53,719 bases of DNA from IMG/VR virus record IMGVR_UViG_3300025704_000035, positions 1 to 53,719 of that record; one strand, 5' to 3'. The notes under the pieces were generated by a model. The model was not told the DNA's origin. It saw only the letters and a list, made by a program, of their open reading frames with translations, and did not search any database. Each line of letters begins with the position of its first letter. Within the stretch, counting starts at the first letter, position 1. A program made the translations under genes and the position numbers. Below, in pieces: positions 19,987-29,230 of this stretch. This stretch comes from a virus.

Positions 19987-20466
19987 TCACCTCAAAGGGT
20001 TTGCACTTAACTCGTCAAGTCCATCCCATATGTCATTGATTTCTCGAGTAAGTACTTGATATTTATCAGAAAAGCTAGAAAGACTGTCAGCGATAACTTC
20101 GCTTTTAGTAACAGTCGCTTTCATACCTTCTATTTGTTTTTCTAAATCAGTAACCTGCGCCTTTATCAACAGTAAGCTAGCCTGCTGTTCTTTTATTACT
20201 AGTAAATTTGTACCCAGCTCGGCAAGTTTTCCTTGTAGCTGTGAAACAGAATTAGCTGTTAACTCCTGTTCGATCAGTATTATTTTTTCTTCTAGTGGAA
20301 CTATGTCTGGAACCGATACCGCTTCTACCGCTTCGAGTCTCGAGTAAAGACTACTTGCCATCCAGACGCCTCCACCAAGAGAGGTCGCCAAACTGAACAG
20401 AATTGCGATGTATACCCCTTTAAATGAGGTTCCGCCAATGTTTAGCTCTGCTTCAGCAAGGCTCAT
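19987..20466 (-). CDS. Membrane-anchored coiled-coil protein
   Basis: About 159 aa from the ATG at 20466, which overlaps the upstream TGA (ATGA); two more in-frame residues are possible upstream. One N-terminal transmembrane segment (VYIAILFSLATSLGGGVWMA, about 17-36) is followed by a long coiled coil to the C-terminus. This is the layout of an i-spanin (Rz-like) or of an inner-membrane tether. Encoded between a secreted protein and the holin candidate, so a lysis role is possible; no lipoprotein o-spanin partner is visible nearby. Confidence 0.6.
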   Translation of the reverse strand: MSLAEAELNIGGTSFKGVYIAILFSLATSLGGGVWMASSLYSRLEAVEAVSVPDIVPLEEKIILIEQELTANSVSQLQGKLAELGTNLLVIKEQQASLLLIKAQVTDLEKQIEGMKATVTKSEVIADSLSSFSDKYQVLTREINDIWDGLDELSANPLR

Positions 20467-21296
20467 TCGCAACCACCGGTCATGTAGCAGTCAAATCCTC
20501 CACCTAAAGGGGAGGTTAAATAGAACTCGGATTGAGATCCTGCAATAAGTATCTCTGCTTCAGTTGCGTAAACGTTTAGCCCTATACCGTCAGTTCCATT
20601 AAGCATGACCGCTGATAGGTTTCTTGTTGTGTTGTAACCCATTTGCACCCACTGTCTATTTGCGTCGTAAAGAATTGAGGTCTGCTCTGCGGTTGTATTG
20701 GCTGACTCTACACCCTGTTCAAAGAACGCAACTGCTTCGGGTGATGCCGCTACGCTCATATAGGCTACTGCCGAATTTGCATGGGTCTCTATGTCTGTCA
20801 GAGATTCATTGAAATCCTGTACAGACTCATGCGAAACCATCAACATCTCTTGATTGTTTTCAACGAAAGACTGAACTTCTGCTTGTTCTTGAGGGGTGTT
20901 AGCTTCTCCCGCCAAATTATTAATCTCTGCCACCTGTATAATTTCAACCGTTGCGGATGTAAAAACATTTACCGCATCATTCATGAGAGACAGCTCTTGA
21001 GCCGCCTTGGCTTCCAGAACGTCAGTCACTGAGCCATAGGGTTGATACTCCTGAATGTCCATTAACGCGGTGTTATATGCTTCTATTTGAGCGGATGTAA
21101 TATGAGCTGTTTCAGCTAGGGAGCCGTCGCTCATTCCCTGACCGTATTGAGAGTACTCTGTAGCGGCACCGACTAGCTTTATTCCCGTATCAATCTGGTT
21201 AACAATATCCTGAGATGCATTAATCAGGTTGTCGAGCTGATTTGCTTGAGCGAAACTTGTCGCTAATAGAGCGACTATCATCACCTTCTTCATCAT
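20463..21296 (-). CDS. Secreted protein of unknown function, 277 aa
   Basis: Starts with a clear signal peptide (MMKKVMIVALLATSFAQANQ, cleavage expected after AQA). The mature part is mostly helical and acidic, ending with two Cys (FDCYMTGGCE) that could form a disulphide in the periplasm. An AGGAG lies 7 nt before the ATG. The gene overlaps the upstream secreted-protein gene by 77 nt. I do not recognise the family. A phage-encoded periplasmic protein inside the tail block could act in lysis or in virion assembly at the envelope. Confidence 0.6.
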   Translation of the reverse strand: MMKKVMIVALLATSFAQANQLDNLINASQDIVNQIDTGIKLVGAATEYSQYGQGMSDGSLAETAHITSAQIEAYNTALMDIQEYQPYGSVTDVLEAKAAQELSLMNDAVNVFTSATVEIIQVAEINNLAGEANTPQEQAEVQSFVENNQEMLMVSHESVQDFNESLTDIETHANSAVAYMSVAASPEAVAFFEQGVESANTTAEQTSILYDANRQWVQMGYNTTRNLSAVMLNGTDGIGLNVYATEAEILIAGSQSEFYLTSPLGGGFDCYMTGGCE

Positions 21297-21918
21297 CTTC
21301 TTCTCCTATTTTTAATATATTGTTAAACCAAATTTGCTTTTCCGTATACTCGGGAATTAAAGACTCGCTTTTCCCTTTTGAATCTTTCTTGTACTTAATA
21401 TTTCCGTAGTAAGGAATGTGTAGCTCTGGGTTTAGCTTCATTAATAAGTAGTTCTTTTTACCTGCAACTAGCCTGCCGTTTGAAATTATTGGACAAGGGG
21501 TACCTGATTTAAAAAGCGCCATCCAGTTTCTTTCACTGTCGCAAATTCTGCTTACGGCGCTTACCTTCATCCCCAAATCACTTAACAGCCTAGCGTCTCT
21601 TCGCCGGTTGCAGTCTTCATCAACCTCGTAGTGACCACCTGAAATTGCCACAACAACCGTTGATATAGAGCTACCCGTTCCGCGTAAACAAGTTTCAATT
21701 CCGTTTGACATGTATGATGGTGTGATAGCACTTCCTACCGGAATTTGGCTTGAAGATCCTGCCCCTGTGTAATTGTTTGTAACTGAGTCATTTTTATTGT
21801 TTGAGTCAACGGTCGAGTTAACCGTACTACTATTCAGGCTACCCTCTTGGTCGTTTGATATTTCAGCGACCGAAAATGCTGAAAAAAAGGCTAAAATCAG
21901 TATATAAAAAGCTTTCAT
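21220..21918 (-). CDS. Secreted Cys-rich protein of unknown function, 232 aa
   Basis: Signal peptide MKAFYILILAFFSAFSVAEI, then a low-complexity Ser/Thr/Asn linker (to about residue 65), then a conserved-looking Cys region (ETCLRGTGSS..., DEDCNRRRDARLLSDLG, SRICDSERNW, GTPCP) and a charged tail. The pattern of a Cys near RG, then DxxCxRxxDA and a later Cys recurs in marine phage proteins with no assigned role. It follows the S74 fibre gene and overlaps the next secreted-protein gene in another frame. Confidence 0.55.
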   Translation of the reverse strand: MKAFYILILAFFSAFSVAEISNDQEGSLNSSTVNSTVDSNNKNDSVTNNYTGAGSSSQIPVGSAITPSYMSNGIETCLRGTGSSISTVVVAISGGHYEVDEDCNRRRDARLLSDLGMKVSAVSRICDSERNWMALFKSGTPCPIISNGRLVAGKKNYLLMKLNPELHIPYYGNIKYKKDSKGKSESLIPEYTEKQIWFNNILKIGEEDDEEGDDSRSISDKFRSSKSARQPD

Positions 21919-21981
21919 ACTTTCTCTTAATTAGCCTCTCTGTTTGCAGGAACCATACATTCTTTGGACATGTGATATTCC

Positions 21982-24396
21982 TTACATTGCGGCTATAATG
22001 AACGCCAAAAGTTGCTCGTACCTGACCCCTAGCCTAGTTTTCTCAACGGCTATATCGCGCAATTCTTCGGGTAAATCGTCTAGCCTAGGATAGGCTGTAC
22101 CACCTTCCTCAGTTTCATACCAAGTGTCTTCCATGAACATTGCATAGCGATGTGCATCCAGTCCCTCTGCGGAAAATGCGTCTTCAAGGTCTTGAGCTAT
22201 AATGCCAAAATGTATACGAGCACCCTCACCCTTCTCTTCAATAGCCTCAATTCTTCGGTACTTTCTAAGTAAAGGCTTACACCTAGTCGCCACTCTAAGT
22301 TCCGCCTCGGTCAGCTCTTCAATATCTCTTTTTTCGTTTACATCAGAAGATGTTGTTGTGCCGCTGGCAAAGTAACCTAACTTCCACCTTGCCCAGCTTT
22401 GCCCAAAATAGACTACATTGTTTTGAGTTGCGCCAGTTCCGGCGTGTGTAGGGGCGAGATATGCTCCGTTCCAAAAATCAGTGAATGATACGCCAGCCCT
22501 ATCCTGCCCAATAACTATTTTTGACGGTCCGTAAGGATTACCGTAAGTCCCTATGTTGGCGGCTTCTGACGTTCCGGTTGCAGACGTCTTAGCCACAAAG
22601 GTAATAACTTTGTCATAGACAAACCCACCACTAGCATCTGATACAAGATCTACTTGTTTCAAAAACTCAGTACTTTCTCTAAACTCGGCGGGGGCATTGA
22701 GGTGAATTTGTTTTGCTGTGGTTGAAGACGCTGGACCAATATTTATTGTCGTATAGCCGCCATTATCAGCGCCTGTTCCAATGTTAACGGTTTTGGTAGT
22801 GAAGCCACCGATGCTTCCTGTACAAATATTAACCACTGAGTTTGACGTAGAGTTGCACAGGGTGGCATCACCGCTCACTGTAAGGTCGTTATAAAATTTA
22901 GCGTCACCGGCGGTATCAATGTCAAAGCTTGATGAACCGTTGGTTTTAAACTTAAACCCCTTGCCAGATGTTTTGTCAAAGTTTAAAAAATTACTGCTAG
23001 TGTCAATAGAATAAATTGTACTGTTGGCATTATCTGTAAAAAGAATCTCATGATCGTCGGCTACAGACGTATCTTTTAGTGTTAACTTGGGCGTACTTGT
23101 TGCAATCGTTACATCACCAGTTAGCTGACCGCCAGTTTTTGGATACTTGACGTTTATTATGGACAGCATATTGGTGTAGAAACTTGCATCATTATTAAGA
23201 GCGTCATTAAGCTTTTTTAGGGTATCAAGGACGAAGTTTGAGTTACTTCCAATTAAGCCAGCTATCTCAGTATCAACATATGATTCTGAAGCCAAGCCGG
23301 TGGTGCCAAAACTTACAGACCCCTGATCATCTATGCTAAAAGCATTGTTAGTCCCATTGACTAAAAACTTAATACCACCAGATGACTTAATTTCTAAATC
23401 ATCAGTGACGGTATTGTTGTCGTTGTAGGTTATGGACGCTGTCTCTGTAGCGTCTTGTAAAAACTTAATTGCCGGACTGGCATCTGCATCCTCACCGCGT
23501 ACAACCACCTCTGAAGCTTGCATCTTTCCACTTAAAACCGCATCGCCTGTGAGGGCTAGCTGTGTGTCCTCTATGCTTACCTCCCAGAAAGTCTCATACC
23601 CGTCAAAGGTGGCGGCAGGGGTTGTTGTGGTAGGGGTTGTGACCAAGCTACTTGCCGCAAATGCTCCGGTGCTATTAACGCTTCGAGAACCAACAAAATA
23701 GTAGTCAGGATGATTGCCGCCAACAGAAATACAAGTTGCATAAACATCAGAGTCAGCAATGTCATTATATACTTGTAATAAAACGCTACCGTAATCATCG
23801 CCAGTTAATCCGCCTTGGATTCCAGTATCTTGTAATATACGTACTTTTGTAAGGACTGCACTGCCTGCTTGATTTACACCCAGTACGTACCCGCTTTTAT
23901 GTTCAGCCTTCCTGCTTAGCCCAACTTTAAGATGGGTGTTATTTGCACCGTTTCGTGCGGTAATGACGTACTCTAGGTTATATTTTTGGCTCGGACCGTA
24001 GAGTTCTGCAACTGTGACCCAGCCAGCGGCTAGATCTTCCGCTGATTTGTAGGGTGTATTTGCAATAACCCTTTTTTCAGACTCCTCAGCTATACCCGCC
24101 AAGCCGGCAGATGTTACTCGTAACTCAATTCGATCTCCGACAAAGATGTTATTAGAGGAGGTGTCATCCTGCCCGCGCTCAACAGTGAAAGAACCGGCTG
24201 AGCTGTCTTTGGTAATACCTGTGACTTTAAGTATTTCCCCAACTGTGCCGTACTGGCTTAACACGGTCGCATAGAAAAACTCCCCACTCTCTAAAGCAGG
24301 AAAGTCTTGATTATTACCTGTGCTTACGGTAGTTGCTGAGCTATTAATCTGAACCGTAACAACCGTAGACGCATTGTTAGCAAACTTTATGCCCAT
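21982..24396 (-). CDS. Tail fibre with C-terminal S74 intramolecular chaperone
   Basis: 804 aa. The body is beta-rich with repeats typical of trimeric fibres (VTIATSTPKLTLKDTS, NIGTGADNGGYTTINIG). The last ~122 residues are a peptidase S74 / intramolecular chaperone domain: SSDVNEKRDI at about 683-692 carries the Ser and Lys of the self-cleavage dyad, followed by FGIIAQDLEDAF and the closing RYEQLLAFIIAAM. The domain helps the trimer fold and is then released. It lies next to receptor-region genes, so it is probably a host-binding fibre. Confidence 0.88.
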   Translation of the reverse strand: MGIKFANNASTVVTVQINSSATTVSTGNNQDFPALESGEFFYATVLSQYGTVGEILKVTGITKDSSAGSFTVERGQDDTSSNNIFVGDRIELRVTSAGLAGIAEESEKRVIANTPYKSAEDLAAGWVTVAELYGPSQKYNLEYVITARNGANNTHLKVGLSRKAEHKSGYVLGVNQAGSAVLTKVRILQDTGIQGGLTGDDYGSVLLQVYNDIADSDVYATCISVGGNHPDYYFVGSRSVNSTGAFAASSLVTTPTTTTPAATFDGYETFWEVSIEDTQLALTGDAVLSGKMQASEVVVRGEDADASPAIKFLQDATETASITYNDNNTVTDDLEIKSSGGIKFLVNGTNNAFSIDDQGSVSFGTTGLASESYVDTEIAGLIGSNSNFVLDTLKKLNDALNNDASFYTNMLSIINVKYPKTGGQLTGDVTIATSTPKLTLKDTSVADDHEILFTDNANSTIYSIDTSSNFLNFDKTSGKGFKFKTNGSSSFDIDTAGDAKFYNDLTVSGDATLCNSTSNSVVNICTGSIGGFTTKTVNIGTGADNGGYTTINIGPASSTTAKQIHLNAPAEFRESTEFLKQVDLVSDASGGFVYDKVITFVAKTSATGTSEAANIGTYGNPYGPSKIVIGQDRAGVSFTDFWNGAYLAPTHAGTGATQNNVVYFGQSWARWKLGYFASGTTTSSDVNEKRDIEELTEAELRVATRCKPLLRKYRRIEAIEEKGEGARIHFGIIAQDLEDAFSAEGLDAHRYAMFMEDTWYETEEGGTAYPRLDDLPEELRDIAVEKTRLGVRYEQLLAFIIAAM

Positions 24397-24408
24397 ATTA
24401 GGCTCCTG

Positions 24409-24870
24409 TTAGCTAGCTTCGACTGTCCAAGTAATATTTAGCGTATCGCCCGTACCCTTATTTATAGCGTTAAACTTTGTTCTACAAAGCATTACACCAC
24501 CAGAATTAGAGTTAAATATGCCTGCCTCTGTAATTGGGTAAGGAGCATCTGGCTGATTGGAGCCAAATGAGGCAGAATAAACAACTTCGTTACTGTCGGC
24601 ACTGACTGTAGTGCTTGAGAGCGACTGCCTGTTTCTTTCTGTGTATAGTGCTGTATCGGTAGGGTCAGGTCCTTGAGTGCTGGTGCCGATTGCCATGTCG
24701 CTCATCAGTGCCGGAAGGTCGGCATTTGCTTTTCCCATACGTTGAGCTACCCATTCTTTACCATCACCGGTAACTACGTTGGTAATATCTCTAGAATCTT
24801 TAAGCTCGCCGTCTGGTCCTTTAAGCTCAATTGTTAAGCAACCTTTCATTGCAAGATCATCGTTGATCAT
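24409..24870 (-). CDS. Conserved phage tail-region protein, 153 aa
   Basis: Has a widespread phage pattern: ITNVVTGDGKEWVAQRM, then MSDMAIGTSTQGP.PTDTAL, then ITEAGIFNSNSGGVMLCRT and a closing NKGTGDTLNITWTVE. Proteins of this type are common beside fibre genes in podo- and siphophages and are probably part of the fibre or baseplate periphery. No enzyme motif. GGAG precedes the start. The role is inferred from the family's usual position. Confidence 0.7.
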   Translation of the reverse strand: MINDDLAMKGCLTIELKGPDGELKDSRDITNVVTGDGKEWVAQRMGKANADLPALMSDMAIGTSTQGPDPTDTALYTERNRQSLSSTTVSADSNEVVYSASFGSNQPDAPYPITEAGIFNSNSGGVMLCRTKFNAINKGTGDTLNITWTVEAS

Positions 24871-24884
24871 GACTGGTCTCCAAA

Positions 24885-26318
24885 TTAACCATTTAAAATA
24901 AACTCGTTGAGCATGCTGTGGTTGACCTGAGACGATGAAGAAACGAGATCGAAAACAGTATGGTCTGTGAGTGTTTGGCTGTCTGAGAATGCAGTCACTG
25001 TAGACATCACTGCCGCATCTGATAAATCAAGTAAATCAGAGGGTGTGGTTTCCACTTCAAAGAGTGGGGAATCAATACCAATTATAGAGTCTGTTGCAAC
25101 CTTTGACAATTCTTTTATTAGGTCTTGGTCAGACATATCCAATTGATTTGTAACGATTTTATTTGTATTTAGTGCTATCTCATCCTCAAGGTCAAGCGCA
25201 TTGAAGACTCTGGGAGAAACGCTAAAATTAACAGACTGATCAAATTCAAATGAATGCGAGAAAACCTTGCCTGTAAGAATCTCAAAACCGCTGTCAGCTA
25301 AGGTGTATGAGTCAAACTTTACGGTAGATATGTCAATAGTTGGTATGCTGGCAAACGAATAAGAGTCCTCTACACCCTTGGTTGCCGCAAATGACAGCGA
25401 GTCCTGTATGCTGGTGATGTTTTGTTTATTAACATCAACTGAGTCTGCGTTAACTGTGTCGTCAAATCCAAACGCATCAAATAGCACGGTGCTAACGTCA
25501 AACAAAGGCGTGTCATTAAAATCAAACTCATCGTCAGGATATCCCGTAACAGTTGTTGTTAAGCCGTCATCCACAAAAGTAAATGCATATGGATCTCTTA
25601 CAAATACAAAGCTCTCATCGAAATCAAACTCATCATTACTAATTTTTCCTGCTACAAACGACTGTTCATCTACGAATGAGTACGAGTCTTCTTCCGCCTT
25701 CCCAACAACAAAGTTCTCTGAGTCAGTAAAGTCAAAGTCATCTTCTGCGACCTTGACTGTAGAAAAAGCATGACTTTCAATAACGTCAAACTCATCCTCG
25801 CTTTGCTTTGTGGCAGAGAAGATTAGGGAATCGTCAAATAGGTACAGTGTGCTAACATAATTTGGCAGGTGCTCAAGTATAGTTGAGTCTGACAAGTTAA
25901 GTGGACTACTCCTTAACGCCCTAACATCCAGTGTCTCACGGTCAGTGCAATCAAATGAATCTGATCTAACATCATCAAGTGAGAACGTATGGTCATCAGA
26001 AAAAGATACAGGGGTTGTTATATTTTTCCCCGCGCTAAAAACTATGTCCTGCGAAAAGCTAAATGCATCAGTAAAGGTAAAAATTGTTTTATTAGCGTTT
26101 ACCTTAATACCTGACAGGAATATGTTCTGCCAATTAGCCTGTGCAAACGGCGCTACAGTTAAGGCGCTAGCTGTAAGCTGTACAGTGCTTGCCTGCAAAG
26201 CTATAAAGGAATTTTTTACCGTAGAATAAGTTTTTACGAGACGAGCTCGTGCCGCCAGCTTCGCGTGGACTATGCCAGCGTATAGCGCCTTATAGTTTGT
26301 TGTGGCGCGGATAGCCAT
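24885..26318 (-). CDS. Asp/Phe-rich tandem-repeat virion protein, 477 aa
   Basis: After a short helical lead, residues ~75-470 are a run of degenerate repeats of about 20-25 aa built on the core D.F.F.D...F...K, for example DEFDFNDTPLFDVSTV and EDSYSFVDEQSFVAGK. The protein is very acidic, with regularly spaced aromatic residues, which suggests a stacked beta solenoid. It lies between a BppU-like protein and fibre genes, so it is probably an appendage or decoration protein. I do not recognise a named family. Confidence 0.65.
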   Translation of the reverse strand: MAIRATTNYKALYAGIVHAKLAARARLVKTYSTVKNSFIALQASTVQLTASALTVAPFAQANWQNIFLSGIKVNANKTIFTFTDAFSFSQDIVFSAGKNITTPVSFSDDHTFSLDDVRSDSFDCTDRETLDVRALRSSPLNLSDSTILEHLPNYVSTLYLFDDSLIFSATKQSEDEFDVIESHAFSTVKVAEDDFDFTDSENFVVGKAEEDSYSFVDEQSFVAGKISNDEFDFDESFVFVRDPYAFTFVDDGLTTTVTGYPDDEFDFNDTPLFDVSTVLFDAFGFDDTVNADSVDVNKQNITSIQDSLSFAATKGVEDSYSFASIPTIDISTVKFDSYTLADSGFEILTGKVFSHSFEFDQSVNFSVSPRVFNALDLEDEIALNTNKIVTNQLDMSDQDLIKELSKVATDSIIGIDSPLFEVETTPSDLLDLSDAAVMSTVTAFSDSQTLTDHTVFDLVSSSSQVNHSMLNEFILNG

Positions 26319-26324
26319 CTACAG

Positions 26325-26699
26325 CTAACCGAATTGAGCACGGACTTTGAATTTAAGTAAATCAACTACAGTCTGAGTCCTGCCATCAGCATTTGTGAAC
26401 TCAATTTCACCCTCAAACAAACCCGCTTCGCTCAGTGTGTTTTCGCCAAATAAAAACGTGACATCACCTGAGGAGCCGTTAGTAATAGTGCCTAATAGAG
26501 TTTCTTTAATAGTTGTTTCGCCAAGCTTTCTCAGTCTCATTCGGACAGAACCTGACGCAATATTTATGGGTGAGAACGAGGTAGGATCGTCTGGGTCAAG
26601 CGACCTTCCTGAGGCGGCTGAATTGCTATCTTTTAGAGACACTTGTATCTCTGGTAGCCGATCGCCCTGTACCAAGTCTATAGTAGTTAGATATGCCAT
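26325..26699 (-). CDS. BppU N-terminal-domain-like baseplate/fibre protein
   Basis: 124 aa from the ATG at 26699, which overlaps the upstream stop as TAATG. The pattern LVQGDRLPEIQVSLKDSN, then GSVRMRLRKLGETT, GDVTFLFGENTLSEAGLFEGEIEF and a final DGRTQTVVDLLKFKV matches the BppU-type immunoglobulin-like domain that anchors receptor-binding proteins in tailed phages. Here it is a stand-alone domain. It probably joins a fibre to the tail. Confidence 0.75.
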   Translation of the reverse strand: MAYLTTIDLVQGDRLPEIQVSLKDSNSAASGRSLDPDDPTSFSPINIASGSVRMRLRKLGETTIKETLLGTITNGSSGDVTFLFGENTLSEAGLFEGEIEFTNADGRTQTVVDLLKFKVRAQFG

Positions 26700-27319
26700 T
26701 AGATAAATGCCCTCGATCTGCACGTTAGAGATCCGCCACTAAACCCGTATTTAACTTGACGCACAGTAACTCCGACCTCTCGGTCGAATAGCTGTTTGTT
26801 TGAGCCAGCAAGATTTGCATTACCCCAAGGTTGGTTCATCATTTGCAGTCTATACAAAGCTCCGTGAACTAATATCTCGCGGTATTCCTTACCTACGGTA
26901 TCAGGGATGCTTGTACTGGTTGAAGACGGCTTGACGCTAAATACAACCTTAAGTGAATAATCTCTGTTGGGTATTTTTGCTAAATAGAAATCAGTGTTAT
27001 CACGTTGTGCGTAATATTGTGGTGTCCCCTGCTCTGTTTCGTTTCCCAAAATGCTTAACAGTTTTGTATAAGAAACAGGCTTTAAGGGAGCAGTGTCATT
27101 ATAAATATCAATAATATGGTTCAGTTCTGTACCGGTAGGAAGGCTAAGGGCATATTCATTTACACCCTTAACCACCGTGACCGCTTCAGGCTCAGGCATA
27201 TAAACATCTGTTCGCTTACAGAAATCTATACAAGAGTCTCTTACCGCTCTCTCGATTAGATGGTCAGGACATCCCTGAACCTCTGGTCTTATATATGCGC
27301 TTAAGTCACTGAACTTCAT
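26699..27319 (-). CDS. Head-tail connector / tail tube protein, 206 aa
   Basis: Soluble alpha/beta protein with LIERAVRDSCIDFCKRTDVY near the start and a C-terminal DTVGKEYREILVHGALYRLQMM followed by FDREVGVTVRQVKYGF. This pattern is found in podovirus connector-ring proteins encoded after the adaptor. Position (coat, small protein, DUF6682-like adaptor, this gene) fits a second connector ring, like T7 gp11 in place. Three nucleotides separate it from the upstream gene. Confidence 0.7.
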   Translation of the reverse strand: MKFSDLSAYIRPEVQGCPDHLIERAVRDSCIDFCKRTDVYMPEPEAVTVVKGVNEYALSLPTGTELNHIIDIYNDTAPLKPVSYTKLLSILGNETEQGTPQYYAQRDNTDFYLAKIPNRDYSLKVVFSVKPSSTSTSIPDTVGKEYREILVHGALYRLQMMNQPWGNANLAGSNKQLFDREVGVTVRQVKYGFSGGSLTCRSRAFI

Positions 27320-27322
27320 TGC

Positions 27323-27979
27323 TTATACCCCTGTAGTTGGAATCGGGGTTGTTGCTGAATCAGCTTGAGTTTTTATACCAAGTGCATTTGAGAAACCCTG
27401 ATAATGCATCATGGAACGCTGTGAATTGCCGGCATACTCTGAATCTTTTTGATAAGCTCGGTATAGGATGTAATCCAGCAGACAGTTCGCGTAGATATCA
27501 TCCAAAGTTATTGTCGATGTGTCTGAGTCAAAGTTGCTCACTGCTTGATCAGAAGGCGCAGAACTGTAAACAATCTCTAAATCTAGATCAGTCGTGCCTT
27601 TTGGATACACGTAAAAATTCTTAGGGTCGGCGGGATCATAAATGAAATGCTCAATACCATCAGAACCAGCTACTGTCTCGTGCCAGTTGGGTAGTGTTTC
27701 ATCTAGAATCTGACGGTCAACCTGCGTGACTGCCTTACCGGATACGTTACGAACAACATCAATTAATCGCAAGCCAGTTGAGGGCAAAGACTGCTTGCTA
27801 CCTGCTACCAGCGTGATGCTTTGATTGTTCATGTTTGCATCAGGTCGATGCAGTACCACTTCTTTTTGAGCGTCATTAAAAAACTTTAATAGCTCATCGT
27901 TAGGAAAACGAACATTTGTATTATCTTGAAGGATAATCGATGCCCGATCCAAAATATCTACCACTTTTACCGTTGCCAT
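27323..27979 (-). CDS. Portal adaptor protein (DUF6682-like)
   Basis: 218 aa. Starts with VVDILDRASIILQDNTNVRFPNDELLKFFNDAQKEVV and contains a Y-rich C-terminal helix (CLLDYILYRAYQKDSEYAGN...). This is the layout of podovirus adaptor proteins that bind the portal and start the tail (P22 gp4 and T7 gp11 in place). DUF6682 is the family I believe it fits. It lies just after the coat gene and its small neighbour. Confidence 0.75.
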   Translation of the reverse strand: MATVKVVDILDRASIILQDNTNVRFPNDELLKFFNDAQKEVVLHRPDANMNNQSITLVAGSKQSLPSTGLRLIDVVRNVSGKAVTQVDRQILDETLPNWHETVAGSDGIEHFIYDPADPKNFYVYPKGTTDLDLEIVYSSAPSDQAVSNFDSDTSTITLDDIYANCLLDYILYRAYQKDSEYAGNSQRSMMHYQGFSNALGIKTQADSATTPIPTTGV

Positions 27980-27982
27980 ATT

Positions 27983-28243
27983 TTAGTCCTCCCTCCACTC
28001 GATCACTTCAAGATTAGGGTTATTTTTGTAAGCTTCTTGGTACCTGAACACTAATCCAGTACGCTTGTTCTTAACCATAAATGGAGATTTCTCAGGCTTC
28101 TCCTCTACAGGGTTTGCCTGTCTCTGCTCTATAAGTTCTCGCTGTTCCATCATTGATGCTAAGGAAAGCCGTCTGTCTAGACGTATATCAAACTTATCTA
28201 ACGTTTCTTGGTAAAGATCATCTTTCTTTGTCTTTGTGCTCAT
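27983..28243 (-). CDS. Small charged protein between coat and adaptor genes
   Basis: 86 aa, starting at the ATG at 28243 after GGCGG; a GTG 33 nt upstream is in frame but falls inside the terminator hairpin. Strongly charged and helical, with an FRYQEAYKNNP segment. No domain recognised. Proteins of this size sit at this place in many podovirus head operons; a head-completion role is possible. Confidence 0.6.
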   Translation of the reverse strand: MSTKTKKDDLYQETLDKFDIRLDRRLSLASMMEQRELIEQRQANPVEEKPEKSPFMVKNKRTGLVFRYQEAYKNNPNLEVIEWRED

Positions 28244-28249
28244 GCTACC

Positions 28250-28292
28250 GCCAATTAAAGAAGGAGGGGCTTTCACCCCCCCCTTTTTTTTA
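28250..28292. terminator. Hairpin after the coat gene
   Basis: Immediately after the coat stop. Plus strand reads AAGGAGGGG, loop CTTTCA, then C8 and T8-9; minus strand (the coat transcript) reads A8-G8-loop-CCCCTCCTT. It is a good intrinsic terminator on the plus strand and a partial one on the minus strand. It may lower expression after the abundant coat message and block antisense transcription. Confidence 0.6.
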
Positions 28293-29198
28293 TGCTGTTG
28301 TCCAGTTACCAGTAACTAAGCAATCAGGGTTGATTACTTTGTAGCCGTACACTTTCAAACCGCGAACCGCGTCGCCAAATGTGTCAGTTAAACGAACAGT
28401 TTCAGTGTTAGTGAACTGGCTCGCAAACGTGATACCTTTTGAGTGACCCGCAAGAACCTGAGTTCTCATGTCTGTAACAGTATCAGTTGAGGTAGTATCA
28501 ACATCCACCTGACCAAGCATGTTTGATTGATAAATTGTGAAACGATCAATCGTGCCTACTTGTCCGTTACGTAGAACGGAAGTGGAATCACCCATCATTT
28601 GGGCTTGACGAAGTTCAGACTGCTTGAGCAACGAAACATATGCAGGAGGAAGAACTAAGAAACGACCTTCTTCTGGAATGTTCTTCTCGTCAAGAGCAGT
28701 AGACATTGCAAGAATGTTGTCAAGGATGTTGTCTTTAGCCAAGTCAGCTACAGCTTGAGTAGTACCAGCGTCAGCGCCAACAGCGCCTAGAACGTCAGTT
28801 TCAATCGCAATACGCATTTGCTCTGCCGCGTCTGATGACGCTTCTTCTAACATGTTGATGTCAGCCTGAGCCGCAAGTACATCGTCAACCTTAAAGCTGT
28901 AGTATTTAGCTTTGTCGATATTTAGATTTACTGTAGACGTTTCAAGGTTCTGATTAGCAACAGTGCCAGCGTAATCGTTGATTGTTACTGTTGGTACTGT
29001 ACGTACTGTTACCTTGTCGCCCTGACCAGAAATTTCACCTTCATAATCAGTGTTAGAGATAGCAGGAAGTACACTGCTTGCATAAAATTTAGCCTGAAGA
29101 AGTTTTGAAAAAACCTCAGGTACAAAGCTTGCCTGAGTGGATGTGACCGGAGAGGCGGCAGTGCCTGCACCGGTTTGTGTATAAAAAGAAAAAGCCAT
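28290..29198 (-). CDS. Major capsid protein
   Basis: 302 aa, no membrane segment. The N-terminal SFVPEVFSKLLQAKFYASSVLP, the early GDKVTVRTVPTVTINDYAG and the central NIDKAKYYSFKVDDVLAAQADINMLEEASSDAAEQM patterns are those of HK97-fold coat proteins of the P22-like and marine podovirus group. It follows the scaffold gene and is followed at once by a hairpin, as usual for the most strongly expressed late gene. Confidence 0.9.
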   Translation of the reverse strand: MAFSFYTQTGAGTAASPVTSTQASFVPEVFSKLLQAKFYASSVLPAISNTDYEGEISGQGDKVTVRTVPTVTINDYAGTVANQNLETSTVNLNIDKAKYYSFKVDDVLAAQADINMLEEASSDAAEQMRIAIETDVLGAVGADAGTTQAVADLAKDNILDNILAMSTALDEKNIPEEGRFLVLPPAYVSLLKQSELRQAQMMGDSTSVLRNGQVGTIDRFTIYQSNMLGQVDVDTTSTDTVTDMRTQVLAGHSKGITFASQFTNTETVRLTDTFGDAVRGLKVYGYKVINPDCLVTGNWTTA

Positions 29199-29230
29199 TG
29201 TAAATTACCTCACAAGAGTAAAAAATTAAT

